46,362 nt of DNA from a virus, in IMG/VR virus record IMGVR_UViG_3300020419_001285, positions 1 through 46,362 of that record; one strand, given 5' to 3'. Below are positions 22,456-30,629 of the stretch, one piece after another (position 1 is the stretch's first letter; every line of letters begins with the position of its first letter). Both the position numbers and the translations under genes were made by a program. Under the pieces are notes generated by a model, which was not told the origin of the DNA, ran no database searches, and was given only the letters and a program-made list of their open reading frames with translations.

Positions 22456-25400
22456 GTTCTCCTAAATCCTCCAACGCAGGTATCCCATTATACACTCTAA
22501 CTATGAAATGATCAACTGTTCTGTCACTGATTCTTAAATTAACAATACCACCTGGATATGCATTAGTACCAGAAGCAATTCCTATGACTGCATAGTTGGT
22601 ATCTGCCATAGCATCAGCAAAGTTAACTTTGTAAACACCAGTAGCTTGTTGTTCGATAGAACTTACATTGTGTGATCTATCACCAGGTGTATAGTCACTG
22701 TTACCAACACCTAAGTTTGTATTCAAGTACCAAGAGGTAGCACGACCCTCAAACATTTGAGTGTAAGTACAAGTCTTAAGACCTGATGTATTTTTAAACT
22801 CACCAACCTTAGCAACTCTCTGCATTTCAGGATTGAATACCTGAACAGAGTTACCCATAGAACCATACTGTGTACCAACACCTGCTCCATAGTAGAATAA
22901 TTCTGGAGTTGTCTCATCAACTGCAACTTCTGTATATGAACCAGTAAATGTAACACCCTGAGTCATTTCAGCTGGGTTAGTAGTACCTATACCAACTGAG
23001 GTAACACCAGAAGGATGATAGTACATCCTGATTGGATAGTTAGCTTGCTGTGATGCATTCTCAAATCTATAAGTCTGACCTACCTCAAATCTTAGGTAAG
23101 GTGATTCATAACCTTGAACATTAATACACTTATCAGATCCAACACCAATGTACCTATGTTCTGAGGTCTTAGTACCGATAGTAACAGGTAATGGTTTGAA
23201 TGGATTCTCATGCTCAGTGTAAAGATTCTTAGATGTATCTGCAGCACCAGTTAAGGTAGAGAAACTAGCAGCAGATGCAAAGGTAGCATTGGTTGCCTGT
23301 GATGCAAGACCTGCGAGAGTTGCATAGGTTGCAATACCAGCAACGATTGCTTCAGATGCAATACCAGCAAGAGCAGCACGAGGTGCTTCAACAATGGTAG
23401 CAGTAACAATACCAGCAGAGATAGGTGATACATCAATACCAGCATCAAAGTTAATTGTACCAGCAGTACCAACTAAAGACCCACTATCGTTAACAATAAC
23501 ACCACTACCAGCAGCAACAATGTTAGTTAATTCTGATCCATCACCAATGAATTTTGGTGCAGTTATATTATTAACACTTGTGATCGTAGCAGTTGATTCT
23601 AATTGAGCAGCAGTGGCAGCGTTGGTTGCATTGTCCGCAGTGGTTGCATTTGTTGCAGTGGTTGCTTGAGTAGCAATACCAGCAACATCAGCATAATTTG
23701 ATTTAGCAGCAAGTGCAACAGCAACTCCATCAGCAAGACTGTTTGCAGTTTGAGCAACACCTACAGTATCTGATGCCTCTATTAGTGCAACACCATCATT
23801 AACAGTTGCAGTAATGTTAGTTCCAAAGTTAATTGTAGCAGCAGTACCAACAATAGTACCACCATCCTCAACATTAACACCAGATCCAACAGCAGTAACG
23901 CCAGTCAATCCTGTTCCATCACCAGAGAATGCTTGAGCAGTAATGATACCAGTGGTGTTCACATTAAGGTTAGATCCTATACCAGAAGGTCCTGGATCCT
24001 GTGGAATTGAATGAGCAACAAAGGTTAAGTTAGGTTTAGAACCACGAACAATTAAACTCTGTCCATTAGAAAGAGCAAGGTTGTCTAATTGTAAATCCTG
24101 TAATGGTGCTAGTCTAAGACCGAAAGCAACATAATCTGACTCTTGGAACTCTGCTATTCCTCCAGATGATATACCAACAGATAACGCTGCAGTAATATCT
24201 GGGTTCTGGTTTGTAGCATGAATCGTAATCAAACTATCTTCTTCTGCAGTAAGAATTTGTAAGTTTGAGTTGATTGTAAATGGTGGTTTGTATGATAAAG
24301 TTAATGATTCTTTTCTACCATGTGTAGCAGCAGAAACATCACTGATCTTATCATAAATCTTAGTAGCAAATGTTAGGAAAGATATATTAGGATCGAATGA
24401 TGATACAAATATCTTATCGCCTGGTTTGATACCAACCTTCTCAATCAGTCTAGTACCACCTCTGTCTAATTGAATACCATAAGCAATGTAGTCGCTAGTT
24501 TTGAAACCAGGTGTACTAGAGATACCAATGGAGAATGTAGATTCAAAGTCATTCTGGTTTGCAACAGCAACACTAACCTCAAGAAGATCTTCACTCTCAA
24601 ATAGTAGTGTTGGTTCAACGACACCCTTAGTTAATGTAGTCTTAACAGATGCAAGACGACCCACTCTTGCTTGGAATGGATCAGGAGTTTGGAAGGATGT
24701 TACTACAGAGAATGGTGAAGTAAATGATTGTCCTTCACTACCATCAGCATTAGATACATGTCTTAATCTTACATAGAATGTAGTAGCAGCAGCTAAACCA
24801 GTATTAATAGTCTGACTTAGTGAAGTAAGATTAGAACCAATAGAAGTATAAACAACTTGAGAGGGATCAGCAAAACTTATATCTGTACTGACTTCAAATT
24901 CAACTGCTTTAAGTGTACCAGAAACTGCCTCACCATCAATAGCAATGTAAGTACTTGATGATATTACAATACCAAATCTCTGACCTACAGTAGATGCATT
25001 TACAGGTCCAGTAATAAATGGTGTCTGAACACCTGGTGCATTACCTAAGGTAGCAAACGATACTATACCAGCAGAGTAATTAGAATAATACTGAGTGAAT
25101 GCGGTACCATCACCGTTAGATACATGTCTTACTCTTGCATAGTAAGTAGTAAATCCAGCTAGAGTTCCAGTAGTTGTCTGTTCTAATCCAACATTGTTTG
25201 TAGTTGATTGGAAATCAATGTAACTGAAATCTACATCTTTAGATAGTTGGAATTCAACTGCCTTTAATGTACCTGATACTGTTGTTCCACCGATAGCAGT
25301 GTATTCACTTGATCGTAGTAATAATCCTTCAGTATTAACACCAGTTGCATTGTTAACAGGAGCAAGAACAGAAGGTTCGTTGATTCCTGCAAGTTCTGTA

Positions 25401-27322
25401 GAGATACCAGAGTTGACATCAATAAAAGTAACATTAACATTACCGTTACCATCTGCAGTTCTCTGGTTGAATTGTCCTGACCAGAAGGTAGCAGTATCAA
25501 TGTCAGGATGCTGATCAAAGAATAAATCATTTCCTAAAATTTTACTACCAGATTCTGATAAAGCACTAGAGGTAGTAAAACCTGTTACCCAATTCTTTGC
25601 TTCAGTTGGTGTTGCAGTTGGATTTCTTTGAGCATATAGAGCAATAAGACCAGCAACTACAGGTGCAGCAGCAGAAGTTCCACTAAATTTACAGTCAAAG
25701 AAACCACTGTTATCAAATCTTGGATAGTCTCTATAAGAAGTAACATTATGAAGACCAGGTGCTAGTGTCTCATCAGCAGGAGCATAGATGTCAATACCAG
25801 GACCACTGTTAGAGTATGTTGCCTTTCTTTCTTTTAAATCTGATTCAATAAAGTCATCCATTGCACCAACATTAATTACTGGATGATATCCAGTAGTTGA
25901 GTTGAATCCAATACCAGATGGGTTCATCCAATCTCTAGATCCACATGGAGTTCTTGTACCACCAAACTCAGCACGAGAATCATTTGAACTAAAGTATGCG
26001 TCAGTAAGACCATCAGTTCTGTGTATATCAGTAAATCCAGCACCAATTCTTTGGTTATTATTACCTGCAGCAGAGATGTAGATGACACCTGCTGCCATCA
26101 TCTCAGCACCAGCAGTATCAGAAGCATTATTTCTTGCAGATGATGTCCATGATTTATATGCACCAAGCACTTGGTTGTTGAAACCATAGATCATATCACT
26201 GACATCAACAGGATCTGAACTACTATTAACTGGCATAGTAATACTACCAGTATTGTTCTTAAACTTCCAAGATAAAGTAGCACTGTTACTAGTAGCAGCT
26301 TGATAACCCCATGAACCATTAACAACAGTCGGAAGTTTTACTCCAAGAATAGTGTTTACTGGTTTATGTTGATGGAAAAACTTAATAAGGTCATAGGATG
26401 TTTCAATATCCATACCAACATTATCACTGATCGCTGGCATGTTCCATATGTTTGCCTTGAATGCCATACCCATGTTCTTTCCAGCAGCCATACCAGCACA
26501 TGCTGTACCGTGACCACTAGTAAGATTGTTACCACCAGTAGTACCTACACCAACTGCTCTATCACATGTATAGTTTGAAGGGATATTAATTGTAGGTAAA
26601 AGTCCTTTAGAAGTAGATCTTGCGTTGTTATCTTCCCACCATGCAATTGCGTTTGCAGTAGAAATACCAGTGCTTCCATCCTCTCTTGTATAAACATAAC
26701 CGTAAGTATTAAACCAGTCTGGGTCAATAAGATAAGGACCATCAAGAACGATATCATTTACTCTACTTGTACCATCATCATTAAGAAACTCAGGGTGAGA
26801 TCTTAGAACACCAGAGTCATGTATAACTAAGTCTACATTTCTACCATCGTATGTGTAATTAGTATTAGTAGTGATCGCAGCAAGGTTACCAACATTAGAA
26901 CCATATATTTCTCCTGCAGTTTGTACACCTACTCTAGGAACAGCCCAGTTAGTTCTATTTTCTTCTGCACTAGTCAATGCTCCTACTGTAGTAGGTGGAT
27001 TGTTAGGTGAATCTAGATCACGATACGCTTTAACATCAGCATCCCACCTTTGTGGCATGGCAAGTTCTGGTTTTGGGAATGAGTCTGGGTTATCTTTTAA
27101 AGATAGCTCAATCCAATTAACATATGAATGTCTTCCAATCTCAGCAGCCTCTTCATCCGTCAACTCATAGGTTCCACGAGTAGGACTACCTTTTTTTTCA
27201 TCAGTACAGGTAATCTTTCTATCAGGAATTCCATCCTCGTTAGAGTCTACGGTGAGAGCACCATGAATCTTATCCCAATAATCAGCACTGGTAACAGATA
27301 ATGTATATCGTTTTAAAGCCAT
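22406..27322 (-). CDS. Tail-fibre-type virion protein with subtilisin (S8) protease domain
   Basis: 1638 residues. Residues about 125-590 are a subtilisin-like protease with the full set: Asp169 (LVIHDSGVLRSHPEF), His271 (SGHGTACAGMAAG), oxyanion Asn421 (ISAAGNNN), and nucleophile Ser550 (FSGTSAAAPVVAGLIALYA). About 640-870 hold two similar beta-sandwich repeats, each with SGTLKAVEF and YVRLRHVSN/YARVRHVSN. About 1110-1330 hold fibre repeats (GDGTGLTGV, GDGSELTNI; VGTAATINFG, VGTAGTINFD) typical of cyanophage fibres, then a beta C-terminus. It has no signal peptide. Probably it is in the tail and cuts a host surface protein, or itself during assembly. It diverges from the hldD-like gene with 70 bases between. 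S8 domains in fibre-like proteins are uncommon. Confidence 0.9.
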   Translation of the reverse strand: MALKRYTLSVTSADYWDKIHGALTVDSNEDGIPDRKITCTDEKKGSPTRGTYELTDEEAAEIGRHSYVNWIELSLKDNPDSFPKPELAMPQRWDADVKAYRDLDSPNNPPTTVGALTSAEENRTNWAVPRVGVQTAGEIYGSNVGNLAAITTNTNYTYDGRNVDLVIHDSGVLRSHPEFLNDDGTSRVNDIVLDGPYLIDPDWFNTYGYVYTREDGSTGISTANAIAWWEDNNARSTSKGLLPTINIPSNYTCDRAVGVGTTGGNNLTSGHGTACAGMAAGKNMGMAFKANIWNMPAISDNVGMDIETSYDLIKFFHQHKPVNTILGVKLPTVVNGSWGYQAATSNSATLSWKFKNNTGSITMPVNSSSDPVDVSDMIYGFNNQVLGAYKSWTSSARNNASDTAGAEMMAAGVIYISAAGNNNQRIGAGFTDIHRTDGLTDAYFSSNDSRAEFGGTRTPCGSRDWMNPSGIGFNSTTGYHPVINVGAMDDFIESDLKERKATYSNSGPGIDIYAPADETLAPGLHNVTSYRDYPRFDNSGFFDCKFSGTSAAAPVVAGLIALYAQRNPTATPTEAKNWVTGFTTSSALSESGSKILGNDLFFDQHPDIDTATFWSGQFNQRTADGNGNVNVTFIDVNSGISTELAGINEPSVLAPVNNATGVNTEGLLLRSSEYTAIGGTTVSGTLKAVEFQLSKDVDFSYIDFQSTTNNVGLEQTTTGTLAGFTTYYARVRHVSNGDGTAFTQYYSNYSAGIVSFATLGNAPGVQTPFITGPVNASTVGQRFGIVISSSTYIAIDGEAVSGTLKAVEFEVSTDISFADPSQVVYTSIGSNLTSLSQTINTGLAAATTFYVRLRHVSNADGSEGQSFTSPFSVVTSFQTPDPFQARVGRLASVKTTLTKGVVEPTLLFESEDLLEVSVAVANQNDFESTFSIGISSTPGFKTSDYIAYGIQLDRGGTRLIEKVGIKPGDKIFVSSFDPNISFLTFATKIYDKISDVSAATHGRKESLTLSYKPPFTINSNLQILTAEEDSLITIHATNQNPDITAALSVGISSGGIAEFQESDYVAFGLRLAPLQDLQLDNLALSNGQSLIVRGSKPNLTFVAHSIPQDPGPSGIGSNLNVNTTGIITAQAFSGDGTGLTGVTAVGSGVNVEDGGTIVGTAATINFGTNITATVNDGVALIEASDTVGVAQTANSLADGVAVALAAKSNYADVAGIATQATTATNATTADNATNAATAAQLESTATITSVNNITAPKFIGDGSELTNIVAAGSGVIVNDSGSLVGTAGTINFDAGIDVSPISAGIVTATIVEAPRAALAGIASEAIVAGIATYATLAGLASQATNATFASAASFSTLTGAADTSKNLYTEHENPFKPLPVTIGTKTSEHRYIGVGSDKCINVQGYESPYLRFEVGQTYRFENASQQANYPIRMYYHPSGVTSVGIGTTNPAEMTQGVTFTGSYTEVAVDETTPELFYYGAGVGTQYGSMGNSVQVFNPEMQRVAKVGEFKNTSGLKTCTYTQMFEGRATSWYLNTNLGVGNSDYTPGDRSHNVSSIEQQATGVYKVNFADAMADTNYAVIGIASGTNAYPGGIVNLRISDRTVDHFIVRVYNGIPALEDLGELDICTFGGQDGEPTYI

Positions 27323-27364
27323 GTCTCACGCAACAGAATACACTTTTTTAGTATTTAGGTGTGC

Positions 27365-27370
27365 TATAAT
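27365..27370 (+). promoter_or_regulatory. Putative -10 box for the hldD-like gene
   Basis: TATAAT on the plus strand, 22 bases before the ATG at 27393. The region 17 bases upstream is a T-run with no clear -35 match. It lies in the 70-base gap between two divergent genes. Confidence 0.4.
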
Positions 27371-27392
27371 ATATACTAGAAAGATTATCGTA

Positions 27393-28172
27393 ATGAATAT
27401 CGTAACTGGTGCTGGTGGTTTTATCGGAAAACACTTTGTAAGGTCACTCGAAAATGTCCTTGAAATAGATTTAGATAATTGCGAAGAATTTATAGAGAAA
27501 TTTAATAGATGGGATGAGGTTGATATGATTATCCATCAGGGTGCTTTGTCCTCTACGACCAACAAAGACCTTGGGATGATACACAAATATAATATTGATT
27601 ATAGTATTAAATTATTTGAGAAGGCAATTGAGCATGGTATCCCTGTTAAGTATGCCAGTTCAGCATCTGTCTACGGTAATCAACAAGGCATTATAAATCC
27701 CTTGAATTACTACGCATTATCTAAAGCAACAGTGGATTACTGGGTCTTAGATAACATTGAAAGGTTCGTACATATTCAAGGGTTCAGATACTTTAATGTA
27801 TATGGATCAGGTGAATACCATAAAGGAACTATGGCAAGTTTGGTCTCTCAGTTTCAGTGGCAGTCTGCCACAGGTCAGGTGCATCCCTTTGAGGGGAGCG
27901 ATCAGATACATCGTGATTATGTGTGGGTTGGGGATCTTGTAAATGTTGTGTTATCGAACACTGCAGGTTCGGGCATATACGATCTTGGCACAGGGTCGCC
28001 AACAGCAATTGGCACTGTAGCTCAATTAGTTTCACTAAAAACTGGGTGCCAATCGACTCAAATACCATTTCCGCCTCCTCTTAAGGGTAAGTATCAATAT
28101 TATACCATAGCTGACATGAAATGGTTAAAAGATTACAAATTTAAAACAGTTAAAGAGTATCTCCAGGTATAA
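27393..28172 (+). CDS. hldD: ADP-heptose 6-epimerase-like protein (HldD/RfaD family)
   Basis: 259 residues from ATG 27393 (MNIVTGAGGFIGKHFVRSLE). An extended in-frame front is rejected because the Rossmann motif must be near the start. Motifs: GAGGFIG (6-12), then IIHQGALSSTTNKD, which matches the G-A-x-S-S-T-T motif special to HldD, VKYASSASVYG, and catalytic Tyr107-x-x-x-Lys111 (NYYALSKA). HldD turns ADP-D-glycero-manno-heptose into the L-glycero form. It is shorter than the E. coli enzyme (310). It faces the heptose operon, with a 23-base 3' overlap with the cupin gene, and should work with the HldE-like genes there. Confidence 0.85.
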   Translation: MNIVTGAGGFIGKHFVRSLENVLEIDLDNCEEFIEKFNRWDEVDMIIHQGALSSTTNKDLGMIHKYNIDYSIKLFEKAIEHGIPVKYASSASVYGNQQGIINPLNYYALSKATVDYWVLDNIERFVHIQGFRYFNVYGSGEYHKGTMASLVSQFQWQSATGQVHPFEGSDQIHRDYVWVGDLVNVVLSNTAGSGIYDLGTGSPTAIGTVAQLVSLKTGCQSTQIPFPPPLKGKYQYYTIADMKWLKDYKFKTVKEYLQV

Positions 28173-28524
28173 CTCTGTTTGAATCGGAGTCAAAATGTTG
28201 TGTAGAAAATTCAAATAGTTCTGCGTCTTCTATTGCTACCATCTGATGTCTAGTCTCTCTACAACAATGGAAACTATCACCTGGTTCTAATATCATTGTC
28301 TTCGCATCCTCTAAATTATCCGTCTTACCATAGAATAAATGAATCTTACCCGACTGTAAATAAAAAGTCTCATCCTTCAGTATATGATAATGCCATGAGC
28401 ATCTGTGGTTCTTCTTAATAAACAGTAACTTTCCACAATACTCAGGTGAGTTGGCAATCCATTTCTCCCAACCCCATCCTTTTGGTACAAATTTTGGTTT
28501 AGTTTCCTTCAAAATAATCCTCAC
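28150..28524 (-). CDS. Cupin-fold protein, sugar-isomerase-like
   Basis: 124 residues from GTG 28524; TTG at 28512 is an alternative with GAGG upstream. Cupin metal sites: His45-x-His47 (SWHYHILKDETFYLQSG), Glu52, and His86/His93 in PGDSFHCCRETRHQM. Opening WGWEKWIANS and STQHFDSDSNRV are like the cupin domains of phosphomannose isomerase and related sugar enzymes. Last gene of the heptose-type operon; it might isomerise a sugar phosphate (the missing GmhA step) or act on the finished sugar. Not certain. Confidence 0.75.
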   Translation of the reverse strand: MRIILKETKPKFVPKGWGWEKWIANSPEYCGKLLFIKKNHRCSWHYHILKDETFYLQSGKIHLFYGKTDNLEDAKTMILEPGDSFHCCRETRHQMVAIEDAELFEFSTQHFDSDSNRVIPGDTL

Positions 28525-28846
28525 TATTCATTGCTTTATCATCTATAAAGATGTCAGCATGTGGTTTACCCATAATCAATTCATGATACTTACATCCCCA
28601 CATCTTTAATTGTGCTTCAGTAAGAGGTTTGAATAGATCTTCTGCCTTTTTCTTTGCCTCATCATATGGTAAAGCACTAGACCTTCCCATAGCACGAGCA
28701 GTAAAGTATATTATATAGTGACCCTCATCATACAAATTATTAAGTTTATCTATTCTACTTTGCATAGGTGTAGAACCCTCATACCTACAATTTCCACATG
28801 AACCAGGCGTACATATAGTACTATCAATATCAACGCAATATCTCAT
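28499..28846 (-). CDS. Small HAD-family phosphatase
   Basis: 115 residues from ATG 28846, chosen over ATG 28852 because GGAGG lies six bases before it. HAD motifs: Asp6-x-Asp8 in YCVDIDSTIC (nucleophile and acid), YIIYFTAR, and the late acidic pair in ADIFIDDKAMN. A Cys-rich loop (CTPGSCGNC) follows motif I. It is smaller than GmhB (about 180-190), but a phosphatase here fits the step between the kinase and the nucleotidyltransferase, removing the 7-phosphate. Could instead be a capsule-type phosphatase. Overlaps the kinase gene by 17 bases. Confidence 0.8.
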   Translation of the reverse strand: MRYCVDIDSTICTPGSCGNCRYEGSTPMQSRIDKLNNLYDEGHYIIYFTARAMGRSSALPYDEAKKKAEDLFKPLTEAQLKMWGCKYHELIMGKPHADIFIDDKAMNSEDYFEGN

Positions 28847-29612
28847 CAACATCCTCCATTGTTAGTGTGTATGTACCAGGATTCTCAACTGCTATTGCTG
28901 CTGCCTTATTAGCAAAAGCAATAGACTCATCCATAGAATCTAATTGTATATAATAGAAGACTAATGCTGCTAAAAATGTATCACCTGCACCAGTCACATC
29001 AAATGTTCTAACAATAGGTACTGGGAATTGTTTCTTGTTCCATAGAGCACCATTAGCACCCATAGTAACTATACAATTACTAGAGTTAGGAATATGATCA
29101 GATCGTAATGCTTCAAATTCTTTCTGATTAATTTTGTATACTATATTTCCTCTTCTTGGAGGTGTAGTTGACTTAGTATCAATAAAAACTTTTATATTTG
29201 GATTCTTCCTTGCTAAATCATGAATCAAATCAAGGTTAACAAATCCTTTATTGTAATCTGATACAACTATGGCATCATATTGTTGATGCATTGCTGCGAT
29301 CATAATTTGATGTTGTTGTATTTGTGTTACATCTGGTTCAGTATCAAGACGCATGATCTGTTGATTAGATTTCTGATCTACATACCTAGTCTTTGTTATC
29401 TTTTCTTTGTTTGTTATGAAATTTACATTAATACCAAGAGATTTTAAATTTTCATTGACATTTGCTGCCATACCAGGTGCACTTTGCTTCTCCTGATATT
29501 TCATGACAGGGATAGGTCCCTCTGGACTTAAACGATCACAAGATCCGTACACCCATTCATCGGTGCAACTATCCCCTATCAATAATACATTGTATTGTCT
29601 TGCTAGTCGCAT
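28830..29612 (-). CDS. hldE: Heptose-phosphate kinase-like protein (HldE N-terminal / PfkB type)
   Basis: 260 residues from ATG 29612 with AGGA eight bases upstream; the longer front begins with TTG and is rejected. It is like the first domain of HldE: VLLIGDSCTDEWVYG, the SPEGPIPV motif, and APGMAANV; the PfkB ATP/catalytic motif is DVTGAGDTF with Asp211. HldE-N phosphorylates D-glycero-D-manno-heptose 7-phosphate. Phosphatase and nucleotidyltransferase genes flank it, as the pathway expects. In most bacteria kinase and transferase are fused; here they are separate and overlap by 44 bases. The exact sugar is inferred. Confidence 0.85.
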   Translation of the reverse strand: MRLARQYNVLLIGDSCTDEWVYGSCDRLSPEGPIPVMKYQEKQSAPGMAANVNENLKSLGINVNFITNKEKITKTRYVDQKSNQQIMRLDTEPDVTQIQQHQIMIAAMHQQYDAIVVSDYNKGFVNLDLIHDLARKNPNIKVFIDTKSTTPPRRGNIVYKINQKEFEALRSDHIPNSSNCIVTMGANGALWNKKQFPVPIVRTFDVTGAGDTFLAALVFYYIQLDSMDESIAFANKAAAIAVENPGTYTLTMEDVDEILR

Positions 29613-30000
29613 ACTTTTCAATCCTATCAAAGAATATTAATTTGCCAGCACTGTGTTTACCAATGACTGACTTACCTTTCCAATCGGAACCAACCATCAT
29701 TATATCAGGTCTGACATCTTTTATCAATGCTTCAAGAGATTCATCACTACTAAAGTAACTTACTTCATCAACTGCTGACAAAGCAATGAGCATTAATCCT
29801 CTGTCTTCCTGATTATATATCGGACGATTACTTCCCTTTTTTTCTTTCACTCTGTCATCAGTATCAATACCAACAACAACATAATCTCCTAGAGATTTAG
29901 CATGGTTTAGTAGTGCTATATGACCAGGATGTAAGAGATCAAAGGTTCCATTAACAAAAACTTTGACCCACTTTTTTTCATGTATAAATGTTTTACTCAT
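29569..30000 (-). CDS. hldE: Heptose-1-phosphate adenylyltransferase-like protein (HldE C-terminal type)
   Basis: 143 residues. Cytidylyltransferase-fold marks: VFVNGTFDLLHPGHIALLNH with HPGH (24-27), VVGIDTDDRV, KKGSNRPIYNQEDR, and MVGSDWKGK, ending ATSKTIQCI. This matches the second domain of HldE, which makes ADP-heptose from heptose-1-phosphate and ATP. Other nucleotidyltransferases (for example glycerol-3-phosphate type) look alike, but the kinase and epimerase neighbours favour heptose. Its ATG overlaps the stop of the oxygenase upstream (ATGA). Confidence 0.85.
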   Translation of the reverse strand: MSKTFIHEKKWVKVFVNGTFDLLHPGHIALLNHAKSLGDYVVVGIDTDDRVKEKKGSNRPIYNQEDRGLMLIALSAVDEVSYFSSDESLEALIKDVRPDIMMVGSDWKGKSVIGKHSAGKLIFFDRIEKYATSKTIQCIIDRG

Positions 30001-30629
30001 AGTCCTAGATTATAATTGACAATACATCTAGTATTACTCTTTGTAGGTTGCTCTGCTGTGTGGTAGAGATGACCATCAAATATAACTATTCTACCTTGTT
30101 TTGGTGTGACTCTTTGATTGATGGTATATTTTTCTGATTTTATTTGTTCATTGTATATAACTGTATCGCCATCACTATCACAAACATAGTAAAGTGCAAC
30201 TACAAATTTGTTATTACCATGAATATCTATGTGTGGTTTGTCAATAGTTCCATCTGTGTTTATTGGAAATTGTAAAAAAGAACGACCTTGAAGAACTGTT
30301 GCCTGATTTAATCCAAGTTTACGAACAACTGTTTCAAGTAAAGGAACAAATAATTCATGGTATTCACTTATTATATGTCCTCCTAAAACATTAGAGTTGA
30401 TAGTTCCAGTTTTTAAATCTCTTTCATCTTCATAAGGTAAGTCAACATATACATGAGAAAGTCCTGGTCTATGCTGACTATCACTATCACCAGATGCTGT
30501 AACATCGTCGAGATAATACCAAGGAAACTGTTCCATGTCAGGTCTTTCCTCACCAAATAGAATAGTTTTAATTTTTTCTTGGTATTCTAAATCAATAAAA
30601 TCATCAATGACCATTACATTATTTGTCAT
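29997..30629 (-). CDS. Fe(II)/2-oxoglutarate oxygenase (HxD subtype)
   Basis: 210 residues. Metal and cosubstrate sites: His133-x-Asp135 (KPHIDIH), His190 (FDGHLYHTAEQP), Arg201 (TRCIVNYNL), with FVVALYYVCDSDGDT between. This is the prolyl-4-hydroxylase-like pattern. Its place in the middle of the sugar operon, between carbamoyltransferase and nucleotidyltransferase, suggests it oxidises the sugar or its carrier. Starts at ATG 30629 (or 30614); overlaps the carbamoyltransferase by 11 bases. Confidence 0.85.
   Translation of the reverse strand: MTNNVMVIDDFIDLEYQEKIKTILFGEERPDMEQFPWYYLDDVTASGDSDSQHRPGLSHVYVDLPYEDERDLKTGTINSNVLGGHIISEYHELFVPLLETVVRKLGLNQATVLQGRSFLQFPINTDGTIDKPHIDIHGNNKFVVALYYVCDSDGDTVIYNEQIKSEKYTINQRVTPKQGRIVIFDGHLYHTAEQPTKSNTRCIVNYNLGL

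Noticed and set aside
25264-25530. Leu-rich open frame inside the protease-fibre gene on the same strand
   Set aside because: Out of frame with a protein that has a complete catalytic site; the product is repetitive and not protein-like.
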